Assembly: GCF_030552475.1 (NCBI RefSeq)
Contig: NZ_JAUPED010000006.1
Location: 124,001-188,000, forward strand
Source: Mariniflexile sp. AS56
GTDB lineage: Bacteria > Bacteroidota > Bacteroidia > Flavobacteriales > Flavobacteriaceae
DNA: 64,000 bases
Direction: 5' to 3'
Shown: in pieces, positions 8,152-17,395 of the stretch
How positions within the stretch are numbered: the stretch's first letter is position 1
Layout of the letters: the number at the start of each line of letters is the position of its first letter
Position numbers and translations under genes: made by a program
Notes under the pieces: generated by a model
The model's database searches: none
Told to the model about the DNA's origin: nothing
The model's input: the letters and a program-made list of their open reading frames with translations, nothing else

Positions 8152-10710
8152 ATGAAAAACAGATTATCACAAATCAGCTTATTGTCACTAGTTTTATTTT
8201 GTTTAAGTTGTAAATCTTTAATAGAAAAAAAGGTTGATATAGACACGACTGTTAAGATTGATAAAGGAGAAATAACTTCAGTTTCTGGAACAAGAAATAT
8301 AAGCGGTGTTTACCCACATTTAACAACGTATGCACATGCAAGAGGAAACGGCAGCTATAGTTTTGGAAATGAATGCGGAATTGGAGCCTTGGCTGTTTGG
8401 AATGAAAAATTGTATATGATTAATTATGCAGCACATGAGCCAAAAGGAAGTGAGCACAAACTGTATATTATCGATAAAGATAATAATATGCAGGTTTTTC
8501 AAGGTAGTATTGGTGGTACACCAGCAGCTAGAATGATACATCAAGAATCGAATCAATTACTTATTGGTCCTTATGTTGTTAGTAGTTCTGGAGACGTACG
8601 AGTTATTCCAATTAAAGATATGAAAGGACGTTTAACAGCGATCGCAAGGCATTTAAAAGACCCAGAAAATATGGTTTACTATTATGATATGGAAGGCATG
8701 TTGTACGAGGTAAATGTAAATACTCTGAATGTAAAAAAGCTATACAATAATCCGTTGCCAGGTTGGCATGGAAAAGGCGCCTATACAAGTCAAAATAAAT
8801 TAATATTGGCAAATAATGGCGAGCATGGAAACGAAAGCGGAGCGGAGTGGAAAGTTACTCTAGAAAATAAAAACAACAAAGAAGATAATGGAATTTTAGC
8901 CGAGTTTGATGGAGATAATTTTAAAATAGTAGAAAGAAGACAGTTTACAGATGTTACCACTAAGAACGGAATAAACGCAGAGCCAAATGATCAATCTCCA
9001 TTGTGGGCAATGGGATGGGATAAAAGATCGATACGATTGAAGGTACTTGAAAAAGGAGAGTGGAAAACTTTTTTATTACCTAAAGCTACTTATAATAATG
9101 ATCCTTCTCACGGTTGGTTTACAGAGTGGCCAAGAATTAGAGAAATTGGTAACGGAAAAATGATGATGGACATGCATGGGATGTTTTATGATTTCCCATC
9201 AACGTTTTCTCATGCGAAAACTTCAGGAATCAAACCAATAGGCTCCCATTTACGCTATATACCCGATTTTTTAAGCTGGAACAATAAGGTCGTTTTAGCC
9301 ACAGATGAAACAAGTATACAAGGAAATCCTTTAGCAGGTCAGCCACAATCTAATCTTTGGTTTGGTAAACGTGAAGAATTGGCGAACTGGGGACCAAAAT
9401 CCGCTTATGGAGCAATTTGGATCAATGATGAGGTTATTGCGAATCAACCTTCACTTCCTTTTTTAATTGCTGGTTTTGATAACAGAATTTTACATTTAAA
9501 TAATTTTGATAAAATGCCAGTTACAATTACCATTCATGTTGATGAAGATGGAACAGGGAACTGGAAAGAATTACAAACGGTAGCATTAGAAAAAGAAGGC
9601 TATAATTATTATATTTTTAAGAAGGATTTAAAAGTAGAATGGGTACGATTGGTTGCTGATAAAACCAGTAAATTAACTGCTGCTTTTCATTTTACAGATC
9701 GTAAACTTAAAAATAGTACTGCAGGAAAAGAGTTGTTTAAAAGTCTTGCAGATGTAGATGAAACTGCAGAAGTATCCCATGCAAAACTATTTAGTAATAA
9801 AACCAATTATAATTTAAGCGTTTATGCAGGAGAAATAGACAATGACACCTTTAAAACCACAAAATTATATGAGTTTTTAAAGTATGATTTTAGGTATGTA
9901 GATGGTATAAAAGATAGTTTGTCAATAAACGCTTTAAAGAATAAAAAAGTTGGAGAAGAAGTTGATTTTTTTAATAAAAATGTAGCAAGTACTTCGGAAG
10001 GAAAAGAAATTCAAAAAGAGATTTGGTCAGAAGATGATGCATCTGTCATAGTACATGCAAAAGAGTATCAATTAAGGTTACCAAAAGGACATGCCGATTA
10101 TTCAAGACAATTTTCAGCAAAAACAGCACGAGTAACCAGAGAAGTTGAATCCGAAAGAGAGTTGGCAAATATTTCGGGTACATTTTATGAGCTACCGCTA
10201 TATAAAGTAGGTAAAGAACCTTTATATAAAATGATGCGACCTGTTGCAACACACAATAAACAAATTACTGAGTTTAATACTTGGAATGGTTTATTGGTTT
10301 TAAGTGGAGTAAAGAAAGACGCAAAAGAGTCAGACCACGTTTATAAATCTGATGATGGTAACGTGGCTCTTTGGTTTGGAGGTATTGACGATTTATGGAG
10401 TTTTGGAAAGCCAGTAGGAGAAGGTGGTCCATGGAAAAACACTCAAGTAAAAGCAAACCAATTATCTGATATGTATTTGATGACCGGTTATGACGAAAAA
10501 ACAGTAGTTTTTGAATCTGATGTGGATACGCAGTTTGATTTATACATTGATATAAATCATTATTCAGACGAGCCTGTTTTGTTTAAAACCTTTCAGATAA
10601 AAGCAGGTGAAAAATTAACTTATAAATTCCCCGAAGGATTTAGTGCACATTGGGTACAGCTAAATTCTAGTAGCGCTTGTAAAGCCACTGCATGGTTTGT
10701 TTATAAGTAA
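8152..10710 (+). CDS. Large lipoprotein of unknown function, possible beta-propeller
   Basis: I do not assign a family to this 852-residue protein. It has a lipobox (CLSC, lipidated Cys20) and no transmembrane segment afterwards. The N-terminal half is rich in short beta-type repeats with Tyr, Trp and Asn-Gly turns (YPHLTTYAHAR, ECGIGALAVW, LPGWHGKGAYTS, GWFTEWPRI), suggesting a propeller. A second region (about 440-500 and 780-850) looks like beta-sandwich, for example TITIHVDEDGTG and FDLYIDINHYSD. The N-terminal block resembles, from memory, proteins found beside sulfatases in planctomycetes; that is not checked. The gene follows GH2 by 100 bp in a sulfatase-rich cluster, so a role as a carbohydrate-active enzyme or binding protein is plausible. 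Confidence 0.75.
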   Translation: MKNRLSQISLLSLVLFCLSCKSLIEKKVDIDTTVKIDKGEITSVSGTRNISGVYPHLTTYAHARGNGSYSFGNECGIGALAVWNEKLYMINYAAHEPKGSEHKLYIIDKDNNMQVFQGSIGGTPAARMIHQESNQLLIGPYVVSSSGDVRVIPIKDMKGRLTAIARHLKDPENMVYYYDMEGMLYEVNVNTLNVKKLYNNPLPGWHGKGAYTSQNKLILANNGEHGNESGAEWKVTLENKNNKEDNGILAEFDGDNFKIVERRQFTDVTTKNGINAEPNDQSPLWAMGWDKRSIRLKVLEKGEWKTFLLPKATYNNDPSHGWFTEWPRIREIGNGKMMMDMHGMFYDFPSTFSHAKTSGIKPIGSHLRYIPDFLSWNNKVVLATDETSIQGNPLAGQPQSNLWFGKREELANWGPKSAYGAIWINDEVIANQPSLPFLIAGFDNRILHLNNFDKMPVTITIHVDEDGTGNWKELQTVALEKEGYNYYIFKKDLKVEWVRLVADKTSKLTAAFHFTDRKLKNSTAGKELFKSLADVDETAEVSHAKLFSNKTNYNLSVYAGEIDNDTFKTTKLYEFLKYDFRYVDGIKDSLSINALKNKKVGEEVDFFNKNVASTSEGKEIQKEIWSEDDASVIVHAKEYQLRLPKGHADYSRQFSAKTARVTREVESERELANISGTFYELPLYKVGKEPLYKMMRPVATHNKQITEFNTWNGLLVLSGVKKDAKESDHVYKSDDGNVALWFGGIDDLWSFGKPVGEGGPWKNTQVKANQLSDMYLMTGYDEKTVVFESDVDTQFDLYIDINHYSDEPVLFKTFQIKAGEKLTYKFPEGFSAHWVQLNSSSACKATAWFVYK

Positions 10711-10757
10711 ATAAAAGGCTCAAATATTTTAGGAAACGATTAGGGAAGTCAAGAATA

Positions 10758-10781
10758 AAACCCCAGATTTTCCTGGTGTTT
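10758..10781 (+). terminator. Hairpin after the 852-residue lipoprotein gene
   Basis: AAACCCCAG and CTGGTGTTT form nine-base arms with one mismatch around a six-base loop, 47 bp after the stop codon at 10710. There is no long T run, so this is a weak terminator candidate. Confidence 0.3.
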
Positions 10782-10860
10782 ACAAGTAGCCAAAGGGAGG
10801 AGGAACCTAACCTATGTATTATGTGCTCTAAGGTTGGGATGCTATAAGAGTTTAATACAT

Positions 10861-11060
10861 ATGCAGGAAGCTTTTCAGAAGCTTAGAACTGGTATTGGCA
10901 AAAAAATAAGTATACATATTGCTAGAAATAGCTTCGATAATATTTCTGAGGATAAATTATCCATCCAAATGGTGCAATAACTATATAGCAATGCATCGCT
11001 AACAACAACCATACTTTATCAATCAAATTTCAAGTAAAAGGACACTGGTTTGTTGCGTCC
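10861..11060 (+). pseudogene. Relic of a tyrosine recombinase/integrase C-terminus
   Basis: Reading one frame from 10861 gives a degraded phage-type integrase end. KKISIHIARNSF matches the H-x-x-R box of Bacteroidota tyrosine recombinases (normally HxARHTF). After a stop at 10978-10980, the same frame reads LYSNASLTTTILYQSNFK, matching the usual hairpin and Tyr-nucleophile end (SSITTTMxYQSN type), then a second stop at 11035-11037 and KDTG. The N-terminal and core domains and the first catalytic Arg are gone. It sits between the plus-strand hydrolase group and the minus-strand fuc operon. The rest of 10711-11132 (422 bp) shows only a weak hairpin. The assignment rests on motif memory. Confidence 0.65.
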
Positions 11061-11132
11061 GTTAAACATTATATTTCCCGATGCCATTATCATTTAGTCT
11101 CTAAAAAAATATGTCCTAATTTATCGTTAGTT

Positions 11133-12125
11133 TTACAAAAAAGTCTCCAATTTACCAACCATTTCGGTGCTTCCGCAGAAGAAGGGAATTCGCTGATGCA
11201 GCTCTGTAGGGATGATGTCTAAAATTCTTTGATTACTGCTTATGGCCTTTCCTCCAGCTTGTTCGGCAATGTACGCCATGGGGTTGGCTTCATACAACAG
11301 TCGTAATTTACCTTCTTTATTTTTAGTGCTGTTTGGGTATAAATAAATGCCTCCTTTTAGCATGTTTCTATGAAAATCTGAAACCAAAGAGCCTATGTAT
11401 CTTGAAGTATAGGGGCGCTCTTCTTCTTCCTTTTGACAATATTTTATATAATTTTTCACGCCTTGCGGAAAGTGGCTGTAGTTACCCTCGTTTACCGAAT
11501 AAATATGCCCTGTTTTTGGAATTTGTATATTGGGGTGCGACAAGTAGAACGATCCAATGGCTGGGTTTAAAGTAAAGCCATTAACGCCATGCCCTGTAGA
11601 ATATACTAACATAGTTGATGTGCCGTAAATAACATATCCAGCGGCCACTTGGTCTTTGCCAGGTTGTAAAAAGTCTTTAAGTTCAACGGGTGTGCCTACA
11701 GGTGTAATTCTTCTAAAAATCGAAAAAATAGTACCTACTGATGCATTGACATCAATATTTGAAGAACCATCTAAAGGGTCCATCAGTACCACGTATTTTC
11801 CGTTATTAGAGGCGTCACTTCCTGTAATAGAAATGAAATCTTCAACTTCCTCTGAAACAATGCCACAAGCAATGTCTCTGTTTTTTATGGCTTGAATGAA
11901 TTTGTCATTTGCAAAAACATCTAATTTTTGTTGGTCTTCACCTTGTACATTAACATCGCCAGCACCACCAATAATATCAACCAAACCTGCCTTGTTCACT
12001 TCATGGTTTACCATTTTTGCAGCAAGCCTGATGCTATTTAGGAGTTTAGATAATTCACCAGTTGAATAAGCAAATGAAGATTGGTTTTCAATAATAAATT
12101 CGCCTAGGGTCATTATTTTTTTCAT
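11133..12125 (-). CDS. fbp: Fructose-1,6-bisphosphatase, class 1
   Basis: A 330-residue cytoplasmic enzyme that hydrolyses fructose 1,6-bisphosphate to fructose 6-phosphate in gluconeogenesis. The class 1 signature is clear: [10 protein letters not shown], then [11 protein letters not shown], which supplies Asp and Glu ligands for magnesium, and late [12 protein letters not shown], which contacts the sugar phosphate. Length is normal for the class. It is the last gene of the minus-strand fucose operon, 21 bp after the kinase gene. This placement is unusual; it would let growth on fucose, which enters as triose phosphate, feed hexose phosphate synthesis. Whether it is the cell's only bisphosphatase cannot be seen here. 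Confidence 0.95.
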   Translation of the reverse strand: MKKIMTLGEFIIENQSSFAYSTGELSKLLNSIRLAAKMVNHEVNKAGLVDIIGGAGDVNVQGEDQQKLDVFANDKFIQAIKNRDIACGIVSEEVEDFISITGSDASNNGKYVVLMDPLDGSSNIDVNASVGTIFSIFRRITPVGTPVELKDFLQPGKDQVAAGYVIYGTSTMLVYSTGHGVNGFTLNPAIGSFYLSHPNIQIPKTGHIYSVNEGNYSHFPQGVKNYIKYCQKEEEERPYTSRYIGSLVSDFHRNMLKGGIYLYPNSTKNKEGKLRLLYEANPMAYIAEQAGGKAISSNQRILDIIPTELHQRIPFFCGSTEMVGKLETFL

Positions 12126-12146
12126 AAAGTATAGTTGTGTTTAATA

Positions 12147-13466
12147 TTATTGGTTGAAATATTCTTTCATTAACATGGCAGCGCCTAAAGCACTCGCATT
12201 TTTTCCTTTAGGAAATTGGATATGTTGATTCGGCATCATTTGAGTTAAATATTCAACAAATATGTTATTCCTGTTGAAGCCTCCTGAAATGTAAACGTCT
12301 TTTAAATTGTGCTTTGTATCTAAAATACGCTCAATACCTTGGTGAACACGTTGGCTTATTTCAAAAATTAATTGGTAATAAGCATGCTCGTAACTTTTGA
12401 AGGTATGGAGTTGATCCATATTTCCAATAAAATCCGTTGGAATGTCGTTTGGAAAAAATACATGTTTAGAACTGGTAAGAATCTTGCTGCAGAGTGATTT
12501 ATTTAAAGTCAGTTCTAAAAAATGACTTTTATCAACTTCAAAATAATTACTTAAAGCAATGGCGTTTACTTCATGCACGCGACCTAAAAATTGCATCGAT
12601 GATTTTATTTGTTTTTTGTCGGGTGTCATAAAACAAAGGCAATCATTTTTTAATTGATTAGTGGTTAGTGTTTCTTTGCTAAAGGGGTTCATGCAAATAA
12701 TCCAAGTACCTGTAGAAAGTAAAACAAATTCTCTATCTGAGTTTTCGTTACTTTCCAATAGCGGAATTATGGAAGAGGAACTGTCGTGCAAGCCTTTACC
12801 GATATATATGTTTTGATGGTTCACTAATGATAAAGCAGCGTTTTTTCCTGGTTTTGGTTCAGGTAAATGGATGTCTTCATTAATTAACCAATCGTGATAT
12901 TGCATGGCATCATAATTCCATGTGGCTGTATGTGCGCCGACCGATGTAAAATCGGCTGTAGCTTTTTTAGAAAATAAATAACTTAAATATTGTGGGTAGT
13001 GTAGTATCGTTTCAACCTGACTCCAAAAATGAGGTTTGCAATGTTTTAGCCAATATATTTGTAAGCCAGAATTTAGCATGCCATAAGCGGGAGATGCTGT
13101 TTTTCTGGAGTATGCTTCAACACCGCCTTGAGATTCATAAAACGGATTAAAATCGATGTCCAATGGCTTTAAATAGTTGTATAGTGGTGTAATTCTATTT
13201 CCGTTTTTATCTAAATACACTAAAGTAGCGCCATGTGTTGAAAAGTTGATGGCTTTAATGGTGTATTCGTTTTTATTCTGAATGGTTTTAATTTCATTTT
13301 GTATCCAAGTTTCAATAGATTCTATATCGTCACATGGGTCGTTGTCATCATCTTCCACTTCCTCAAAACGAATGGAATTTGTGTAAACAACATTAAAATT
13401 TTCATCAAATAAAAATATTTTTTTATTGGTTTTACCAATATCAAAAACGGCTATAACCTTTTTCAT
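12147..13466 (-). CDS. FGGY-family sugar kinase, probable L-fuculokinase
   Basis: A 439-residue cytoplasmic kinase with the FGGY fold. The first phosphate motif is VFDIGKTNKK near residue 7, and the second is STGTWIICMNP near residue 250. INFSTHGATLVY and ISGGFNRNN fit the sugar- and adenosine-binding halves. Family members phosphorylate L-fuculose, L-rhamnulose or xylulose. The neighbouring fucI makes L-fuculose the most likely substrate, giving L-fuculose 1-phosphate for the aldolase. It is somewhat shorter than enterobacterial FucK. It lies 139 bp after fucI with a strong hairpin between them, and 21 bp before fbp. Rhamnulokinase activity is the main alternative, because the aldolase in this operon is RhaD-like. 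Confidence 0.85.
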   Translation of the reverse strand: MKKVIAVFDIGKTNKKIFLFDENFNVVYTNSIRFEEVEDDDNDPCDDIESIETWIQNEIKTIQNKNEYTIKAINFSTHGATLVYLDKNGNRITPLYNYLKPLDIDFNPFYESQGGVEAYSRKTASPAYGMLNSGLQIYWLKHCKPHFWSQVETILHYPQYLSYLFSKKATADFTSVGAHTATWNYDAMQYHDWLINEDIHLPEPKPGKNAALSLVNHQNIYIGKGLHDSSSSIIPLLESNENSDREFVLLSTGTWIICMNPFSKETLTTNQLKNDCLCFMTPDKKQIKSSMQFLGRVHEVNAIALSNYFEVDKSHFLELTLNKSLCSKILTSSKHVFFPNDIPTDFIGNMDQLHTFKSYEHAYYQLIFEISQRVHQGIERILDTKHNLKDVYISGGFNRNNIFVEYLTQMMPNQHIQFPKGKNASALGAAMLMKEYFNQ

Positions 13467-13488
13467 GTCTTAAAAGTTTATGTGAGAT

Positions 13489-13522
13489 ATAACTTCCTCT
13501 TGTTGGTGTAAGAGGAAGTTAT
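13489..13522 (-). terminator. Strong intra-operon hairpin between fucI and the kinase gene
   Basis: A perfect 13-bp stem, ATAACTTCCTCTT at 13489-13501 and AAGAGGAAGTTAT at 13510-13522, encloses an eight-base loop. It lies 23 bp upstream of the kinase start and 83 bp after fucI. On the transcribed minus strand no T run follows, so it is more likely a partial terminator or an RNA-processing or stability element that sets unequal expression inside the operon. Confidence 0.55.
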
Positions 13523-13605
13523 TTTATTGATAGTAAAAGGAGTTCATAAACAAAAGATAAGTCGTGCTTAAATGTAGTTTATAGGCTTCCGTTTTACTTT
13601 ATTAA

Positions 13606-15393
13606 TTATGATTTGAATCCGTAAAGAGGACCATAAGTAGCACAAGCTTTATAATCTGCTGATTCTAAGTTCTCTCCAAAAGCAGACCACGCGCTTGGAC
13701 GGAAAACATCTTCATCTGCGACGTTATGCATATTCACAGGAATTCTTAATAATGCTGCTAATGAGATTAAATCGGCACCAATATGTCCATAAGAAATAGC
13801 ACCGTGGTTCGCGCCCCATTTAGCCATAACGGAATACGCATCTTTAAAGAGTCCTTTTCCAGTAACTCTGGGTACAAACCAAGTGGTTGGCCATGTTGGG
13901 TTGGTTCTTTCATCTAAAACCGTATGTATATCTTCTGGTAACTCGACACTCCAGCCTTCAACAATTTGTAATACGGGACCAATACCTTTTACAAGATTGA
14001 TTCTGCACATGGTTAACGGCATGGTACCTTTGGTTTTGAATTGAGATGAAAAACCGCCACCTCTAAAATATTCGCCAATAGCAGCGGGCCATTTGGTGTT
14101 GTCTAAACATTTTTGAGCTTCTTCTTCAGAAATATCCCAAAATGGTTTCATTGTAGGATTGCCTTCTTTGTCTGATTGTTGTGCTGTAGCATCTAACGTT
14201 GTTGATCCAGAATTGATTAAATGAATAATTCCATCTTTGGCAATACCTGTTAGTTTTTTTCCTGTAACACGTTCTACAGATTCTGGGCTCCAATAGGTTC
14301 TTACATCCGAAAATATTTGGGCTGTATTGGTTAATAAATGACCAAATAGCATAGAAACCGCATTTAAACAATCGTTTTCTGTTGCAAAAACAAAGGCTTG
14401 ACGAATACCATTCCAGTCGAATGATGAATTTAAAATAGATTCTGTAAAGTCAGCATTAGGCTGATAGTCCGTCCATTGACGCTGTCCTTGGAAACCACCC
14501 ATAATAGCATTACGCCCTTTAGACTCTTCACCAAAACCAAGTTCTTTTAATTTAGGGTTGCCAACCATTAAATCACGACAAATAAGCGTCATTTTAATAA
14601 CTTTTTCCCATTCTTGATCTTTAACTTCGGCTGATTTTTGTGCTTCAGGACTGTTGTAATCTTTACCTTCTTTGCAGTTGGCTTTGGTCCATACTAATGC
14701 TTTTTCGTATTCTTCTTTATCATAAATGCCTTCATCCATTCTGCGTAATAATTCAACAGACTCAACAAATTCTGAACGCACACCAATGTAATCCTGTAAA
14801 AAATTAACATCTACCATAGAGCCTGCAATTCCCATAGAGCTGTAGCCAATCGATAAATAAGATTTACCATTCATTTGTGCTACTGCTAATCCTGCTTTAG
14901 CAAAACGTAATAATTTTTCTTCTACATCTTTAGGGATGCTCATATCGCCAGCATCTTGAACTTCTCTTCCGTAAATACCGAAAGCGGGTAGTCCTTTTTG
15001 CGAATAACCTGCTAAAGCAGCGGCTAAGTATACGGCTCCTGGTCTTTCAGTACCGTTAAAACCCCAAACGGCTTTAGGTATTAATGGGTCGGTATCCATA
15101 ACTTCAGTCCCATAGCACCAACACGGCGTTACAGTTAAAGATACTTCTACACCTTCTCTTTTAAATTTATCTGCACAAGCAGCTGCATCTGCAACGCCAC
15201 CAATAGTGGTGTCTGCAATGACGCATTCTACTTGTTCTCCACTTGGAAAGCGTAGGTGGTCTTCAATTAATTTGGCTGCAGCTTTCGCCATATCCATACA
15301 TTGCACTTCCAATGATTCTCTTACTCCATGTTCACGACCATCAATAACTGGACGAATTCCTATTTTAGGTAATCTACCTATTAATCTACTCAT
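13606..15393 (-). CDS. fucI: L-fucose isomerase
   Basis: A 595-residue cytoplasmic enzyme that converts L-fucose to L-fuculose, first step of the phosphorylating fucose pathway. It matches the E. coli FucI length (591) and layout: N-terminal [13 protein letters not shown], then TPCWCYG and [13 protein letters not shown]. The manganese and catalytic residues are in place with an offset of two from E. coli numbering: Glu339 (FATEND), Asp363 (FSDVR) and His530 (NHGAISYGH). It lies 24 bp after the aldolase gene. D-arabinose isomerisation is a known side activity of the family. This gene is the best single evidence that the locus handles L-fucose. Confidence 0.97.
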   Translation of the reverse strand: MSRLIGRLPKIGIRPVIDGREHGVRESLEVQCMDMAKAAAKLIEDHLRFPSGEQVECVIADTTIGGVADAAACADKFKREGVEVSLTVTPCWCYGTEVMDTDPLIPKAVWGFNGTERPGAVYLAAALAGYSQKGLPAFGIYGREVQDAGDMSIPKDVEEKLLRFAKAGLAVAQMNGKSYLSIGYSSMGIAGSMVDVNFLQDYIGVRSEFVESVELLRRMDEGIYDKEEYEKALVWTKANCKEGKDYNSPEAQKSAEVKDQEWEKVIKMTLICRDLMVGNPKLKELGFGEESKGRNAIMGGFQGQRQWTDYQPNADFTESILNSSFDWNGIRQAFVFATENDCLNAVSMLFGHLLTNTAQIFSDVRTYWSPESVERVTGKKLTGIAKDGIIHLINSGSTTLDATAQQSDKEGNPTMKPFWDISEEEAQKCLDNTKWPAAIGEYFRGGGFSSQFKTKGTMPLTMCRINLVKGIGPVLQIVEGWSVELPEDIHTVLDERTNPTWPTTWFVPRVTGKGLFKDAYSVMAKWGANHGAISYGHIGADLISLAALLRIPVNMHNVADEDVFRPSAWSAFGENLESADYKACATYGPLYGFKS

Positions 15394-15417
15394 TTTAGTC
15401 TGTTTATTTGTTTAGTA

Positions 15418-16221
15418 TTATGTGAATTGTTCTAGTTCTTTTAATTGCGCATCGGATAAACCAGCTGGTTTAAATCCGGCAGACCAACTCATTAATAATA
15501 GTTTGGCGCCTTTGTTGGCAACATCTAAGTAATCCCATGCTTTTTCTACATCTTCACCTGTAGCTGTTGCTCCGTGTTTTTCCCAAAGTGAAACGTTTCT
15601 TGTTTTAAAGGCTTCAATTGTTACTTTTGCTAAAGCTTCTGTGCTAGACAGTGCGTATGGTGTACAGTGGATTCCTTTAGGAACAAAAACGCGAACTTCA
15701 GGACACATCATCCATATTTGTCTGTTTAATTCTTCTTCATTATCAAATAAAGGGTGGTGGCTCATCACTATTAATTCAAGTGGATGCGTGTGAACAATAG
15801 CTAAATGTGTAGGGTTGTTTTCTGTATTAAAAAGATGGATGCTAGAGTGCGATATCAATTCGCAAGTAGGTCCAAAGCCTTCTCTTTTTCCGCCCCAAAT
15901 AACAGTATAACCTGTAGCGTCCTCATTAATATATAAAATACAAGAAGCTTCTTCAATGCTGTCTACTAAACTTCTTAAGTAGCAACCCGTTCCTGTAATA
16001 AATAAAACATAGCCTGCGGTGCCTTTTGGAAATTCAAACGGAACGAATGTGTTGTTCTTTGTTTTTTGTTTTATCTCATCTAAATCAAAAAAAGAAGTTA
16101 GGTTCATAGAAATGTTTCCAGCATTTCTTTCAGCCCATTCTCTTTGCCATAAATAACCAGCAACTTTAGAAATTTTCTTTAGTTCTTTTTGTACTTCAAT
16201 AGGAAGTTTTATATCGCTCAT
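15418..16221 (-). CDS. RhaD-like class II aldolase, probable L-fuculose-1-phosphate aldolase
   Basis: A 267-residue zinc aldolase of the class II aldolase/adducin fold. The start (GYLWQREWAERNAGNIS) and length are closer to rhamnulose-1-phosphate aldolase RhaD (about 274) than to FucA (about 215). Zinc ligands are His144 and His146 (VHTHP) and His216 (EKHGATATG), with catalytic Glu121 (TCELISH). Context beside fucI and the kinase suggests that it cleaves L-fuculose 1-phosphate to dihydroxyacetone phosphate and L-lactaldehyde; L-rhamnulose 1-phosphate cleavage would give the same products. It is the first gene of the operon, divergent from the AraC regulator. No rhamnose isomerase is present, so a fucose role is preferred. 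Confidence 0.88.
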   Translation of the reverse strand: MSDIKLPIEVQKELKKISKVAGYLWQREWAERNAGNISMNLTSFFDLDEIKQKTKNNTFVPFEFPKGTAGYVLFITGTGCYLRSLVDSIEEASCILYINEDATGYTVIWGGKREGFGPTCELISHSSIHLFNTENNPTHLAIVHTHPLELIVMSHHPLFDNEEELNRQIWMMCPEVRVFVPKGIHCTPYALSSTEALAKVTIEAFKTRNVSLWEKHGATATGEDVEKAWDYLDVANKGAKLLLMSWSAGFKPAGLSDAQLKELEQFT

Positions 16222-16296
16222 AAAAAGATAATATTTAAGTATTCTTAGGGTGTAAAATTAGATGATGGCATGAGGTAAATAGATATTCAAAATTTG

Positions 16297-16304
16297 TATA
16301 TTTG
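16297..16304 (+). promoter_or_regulatory. TAnnTTTG promoter box for the AraC regulator
   Basis: TATATTTG fits the Bacteroidota -7 consensus TAnnTTTG and lies 26 bp before the regulator's ATG. No clear -33 TTTG is present at the expected distance, which may mean activator dependence or a false match. Confidence 0.4.
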
Positions 16305-16320
16305 TGTATAATTTAAACAT
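16301..16320 (-). promoter_or_regulatory. Candidate regulator operator, copy 1
   Basis: On the minus strand this reads ATGTTTAAATTATACACAAA, which matches 17 of 20 bases of a copy at 17261-17280 on the plus strand. It lies between the divergent aldolase and AraC genes, ten bases before the AraC start and about 80 bp before the aldolase start. That position suits control of both by the AraC protein. Function is inferred. Confidence 0.45.
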
Positions 16321-16329
16321 GCCGTATCT

Positions 16330-17229
16330 ATGAAGTTTGTAAATAAGATTGAATTGGGAGATCCATCGACTAAAAAGCAAAATTTTATTAATGTTAAATT
16401 GAAGATGTTATGTTGTAGGTATTGGTATTTAGATTTGTGGGATTGCCACGATATGGTATTTCCTTTTTGGCGTATTTATTGGAATAAAAATGAAGGTGGA
16501 GAGCTAACACTTCAAGATGATGTTTATAAAATGGATCCCAATTTTTTATATATAATTTCTCCGTTTACTTCCTTTTCTACCCGTTTTTTAAAGCATCATA
16601 AGTACGATTCTGGTATTCATGTTTCTGGGAAGAATTTAACAGAGAGACATAACGAGGCGTATTATGAAAACAAATCTCTAATTCATTTTTTTACACATTT
16701 TAATTTAGGAACACCGTTTGATAATGTGTTTCCGGGTATTTTTAAAATAGAATTAACCGATCATCTTAAGGAGCGACTCATTTATTTAACAGAGCGTTTA
16801 AAGATTGAAAACCATGATTTTAAGCTTACTTTTAATTTGAAGTTACAATCCTTTGTTCGGGAAGCTATCTCTAATATAGGAGCAGAGTTGTGGAAAACTA
16901 TAAATATTGATGAGCGCGTATTAACGGTGCATCGTTACATTGAAGCTAATATTAATGAAAAGTTGAGTAATTCGGAATTGGCTTCTATTGTGAATATGGC
17001 GCCAAACTCCTTTGCGAGATTGTTTAAAGAAGAGATGAGTATCACCTTGCATAATTTTATTCAAAACAGAAAAATAGCTAAAGCATGTGAGATCTTTGAG
17101 TACACGAATGATACTATTGAGAGTATTTCATTTAAACTAGGTTTTTCAGATCGTTACCATTTCTCTAGAGTTTTTAAATCTGTTATAGGTATTTCGCCAG
17201 CGCTTTATAAATCGGGTAGGTATACTTAG
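16330..17229 (+). CDS. AraC-family transcription regulator of the fucose operon
   Basis: A 299-residue regulator. Residues 1-180 form the effector-binding part, and residues about 195-295 form the two helix-turn-helix motifs of the AraC DNA-binding domain (LSNSELASIVNMAPNSFARL, then IESISFKLGFSDRYHFSRVF with the usual P-A-x-Y ending as SPALYKSGRYT). It is transcribed away from the aldolase-fucI-kinase-fbp operon with 108 bp between, a standard local-regulator arrangement, so it probably senses fucose or a fucose pathway intermediate. An ATG at 16320 is out of frame, so 16330 is used. The N-terminal domain is not an obvious cupin by eye. Confidence 0.92.
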   Translation: MKFVNKIELGDPSTKKQNFINVKLKMLCCRYWYLDLWDCHDMVFPFWRIYWNKNEGGELTLQDDVYKMDPNFLYIISPFTSFSTRFLKHHKYDSGIHVSGKNLTERHNEAYYENKSLIHFFTHFNLGTPFDNVFPGIFKIELTDHLKERLIYLTERLKIENHDFKLTFNLKLQSFVREAISNIGAELWKTINIDERVLTVHRYIEANINEKLSNSELASIVNMAPNSFARLFKEEMSITLHNFIQNRKIAKACEIFEYTNDTIESISFKLGFSDRYHFSRVFKSVIGISPALYKSGRYT

Positions 17230-17260
17230 AATTTTTATTAAAATGCCTTAGGAGTGTAAA

Positions 17261-17280
17261 ATGTTTGTATTGTACACAAA
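17261..17280 (+). promoter_or_regulatory. Candidate regulator operator, copy 2
   Basis: ATGTTTGTATTGTACACAAA repeats the 16301-16320 motif in the opposite orientation. It is followed directly by a partial half-copy, ATGTTTAATT, at 17281. It lies between two convergent gene ends (AraC and a sulfatase), which is not a normal promoter position, so it could act at a distance, mark an antisense transcript or be a decoy copy. Confidence 0.35.
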
Positions 17281-17395
17281 ATGTTTAATTTTTGTATATT
17301 ACTATTATTATCTAAAACACATTTATCTAAATTAGATTCGTTTTTTAGAAGAGGAGCGCATCTTGTTAAGTAGTCAATTCTATTTATAGAAACAC

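Noticed and set aside
10711-11132. An intact integrase gene
   Set aside because: Two in-frame stops and loss of the N-terminal half leave only a relic.
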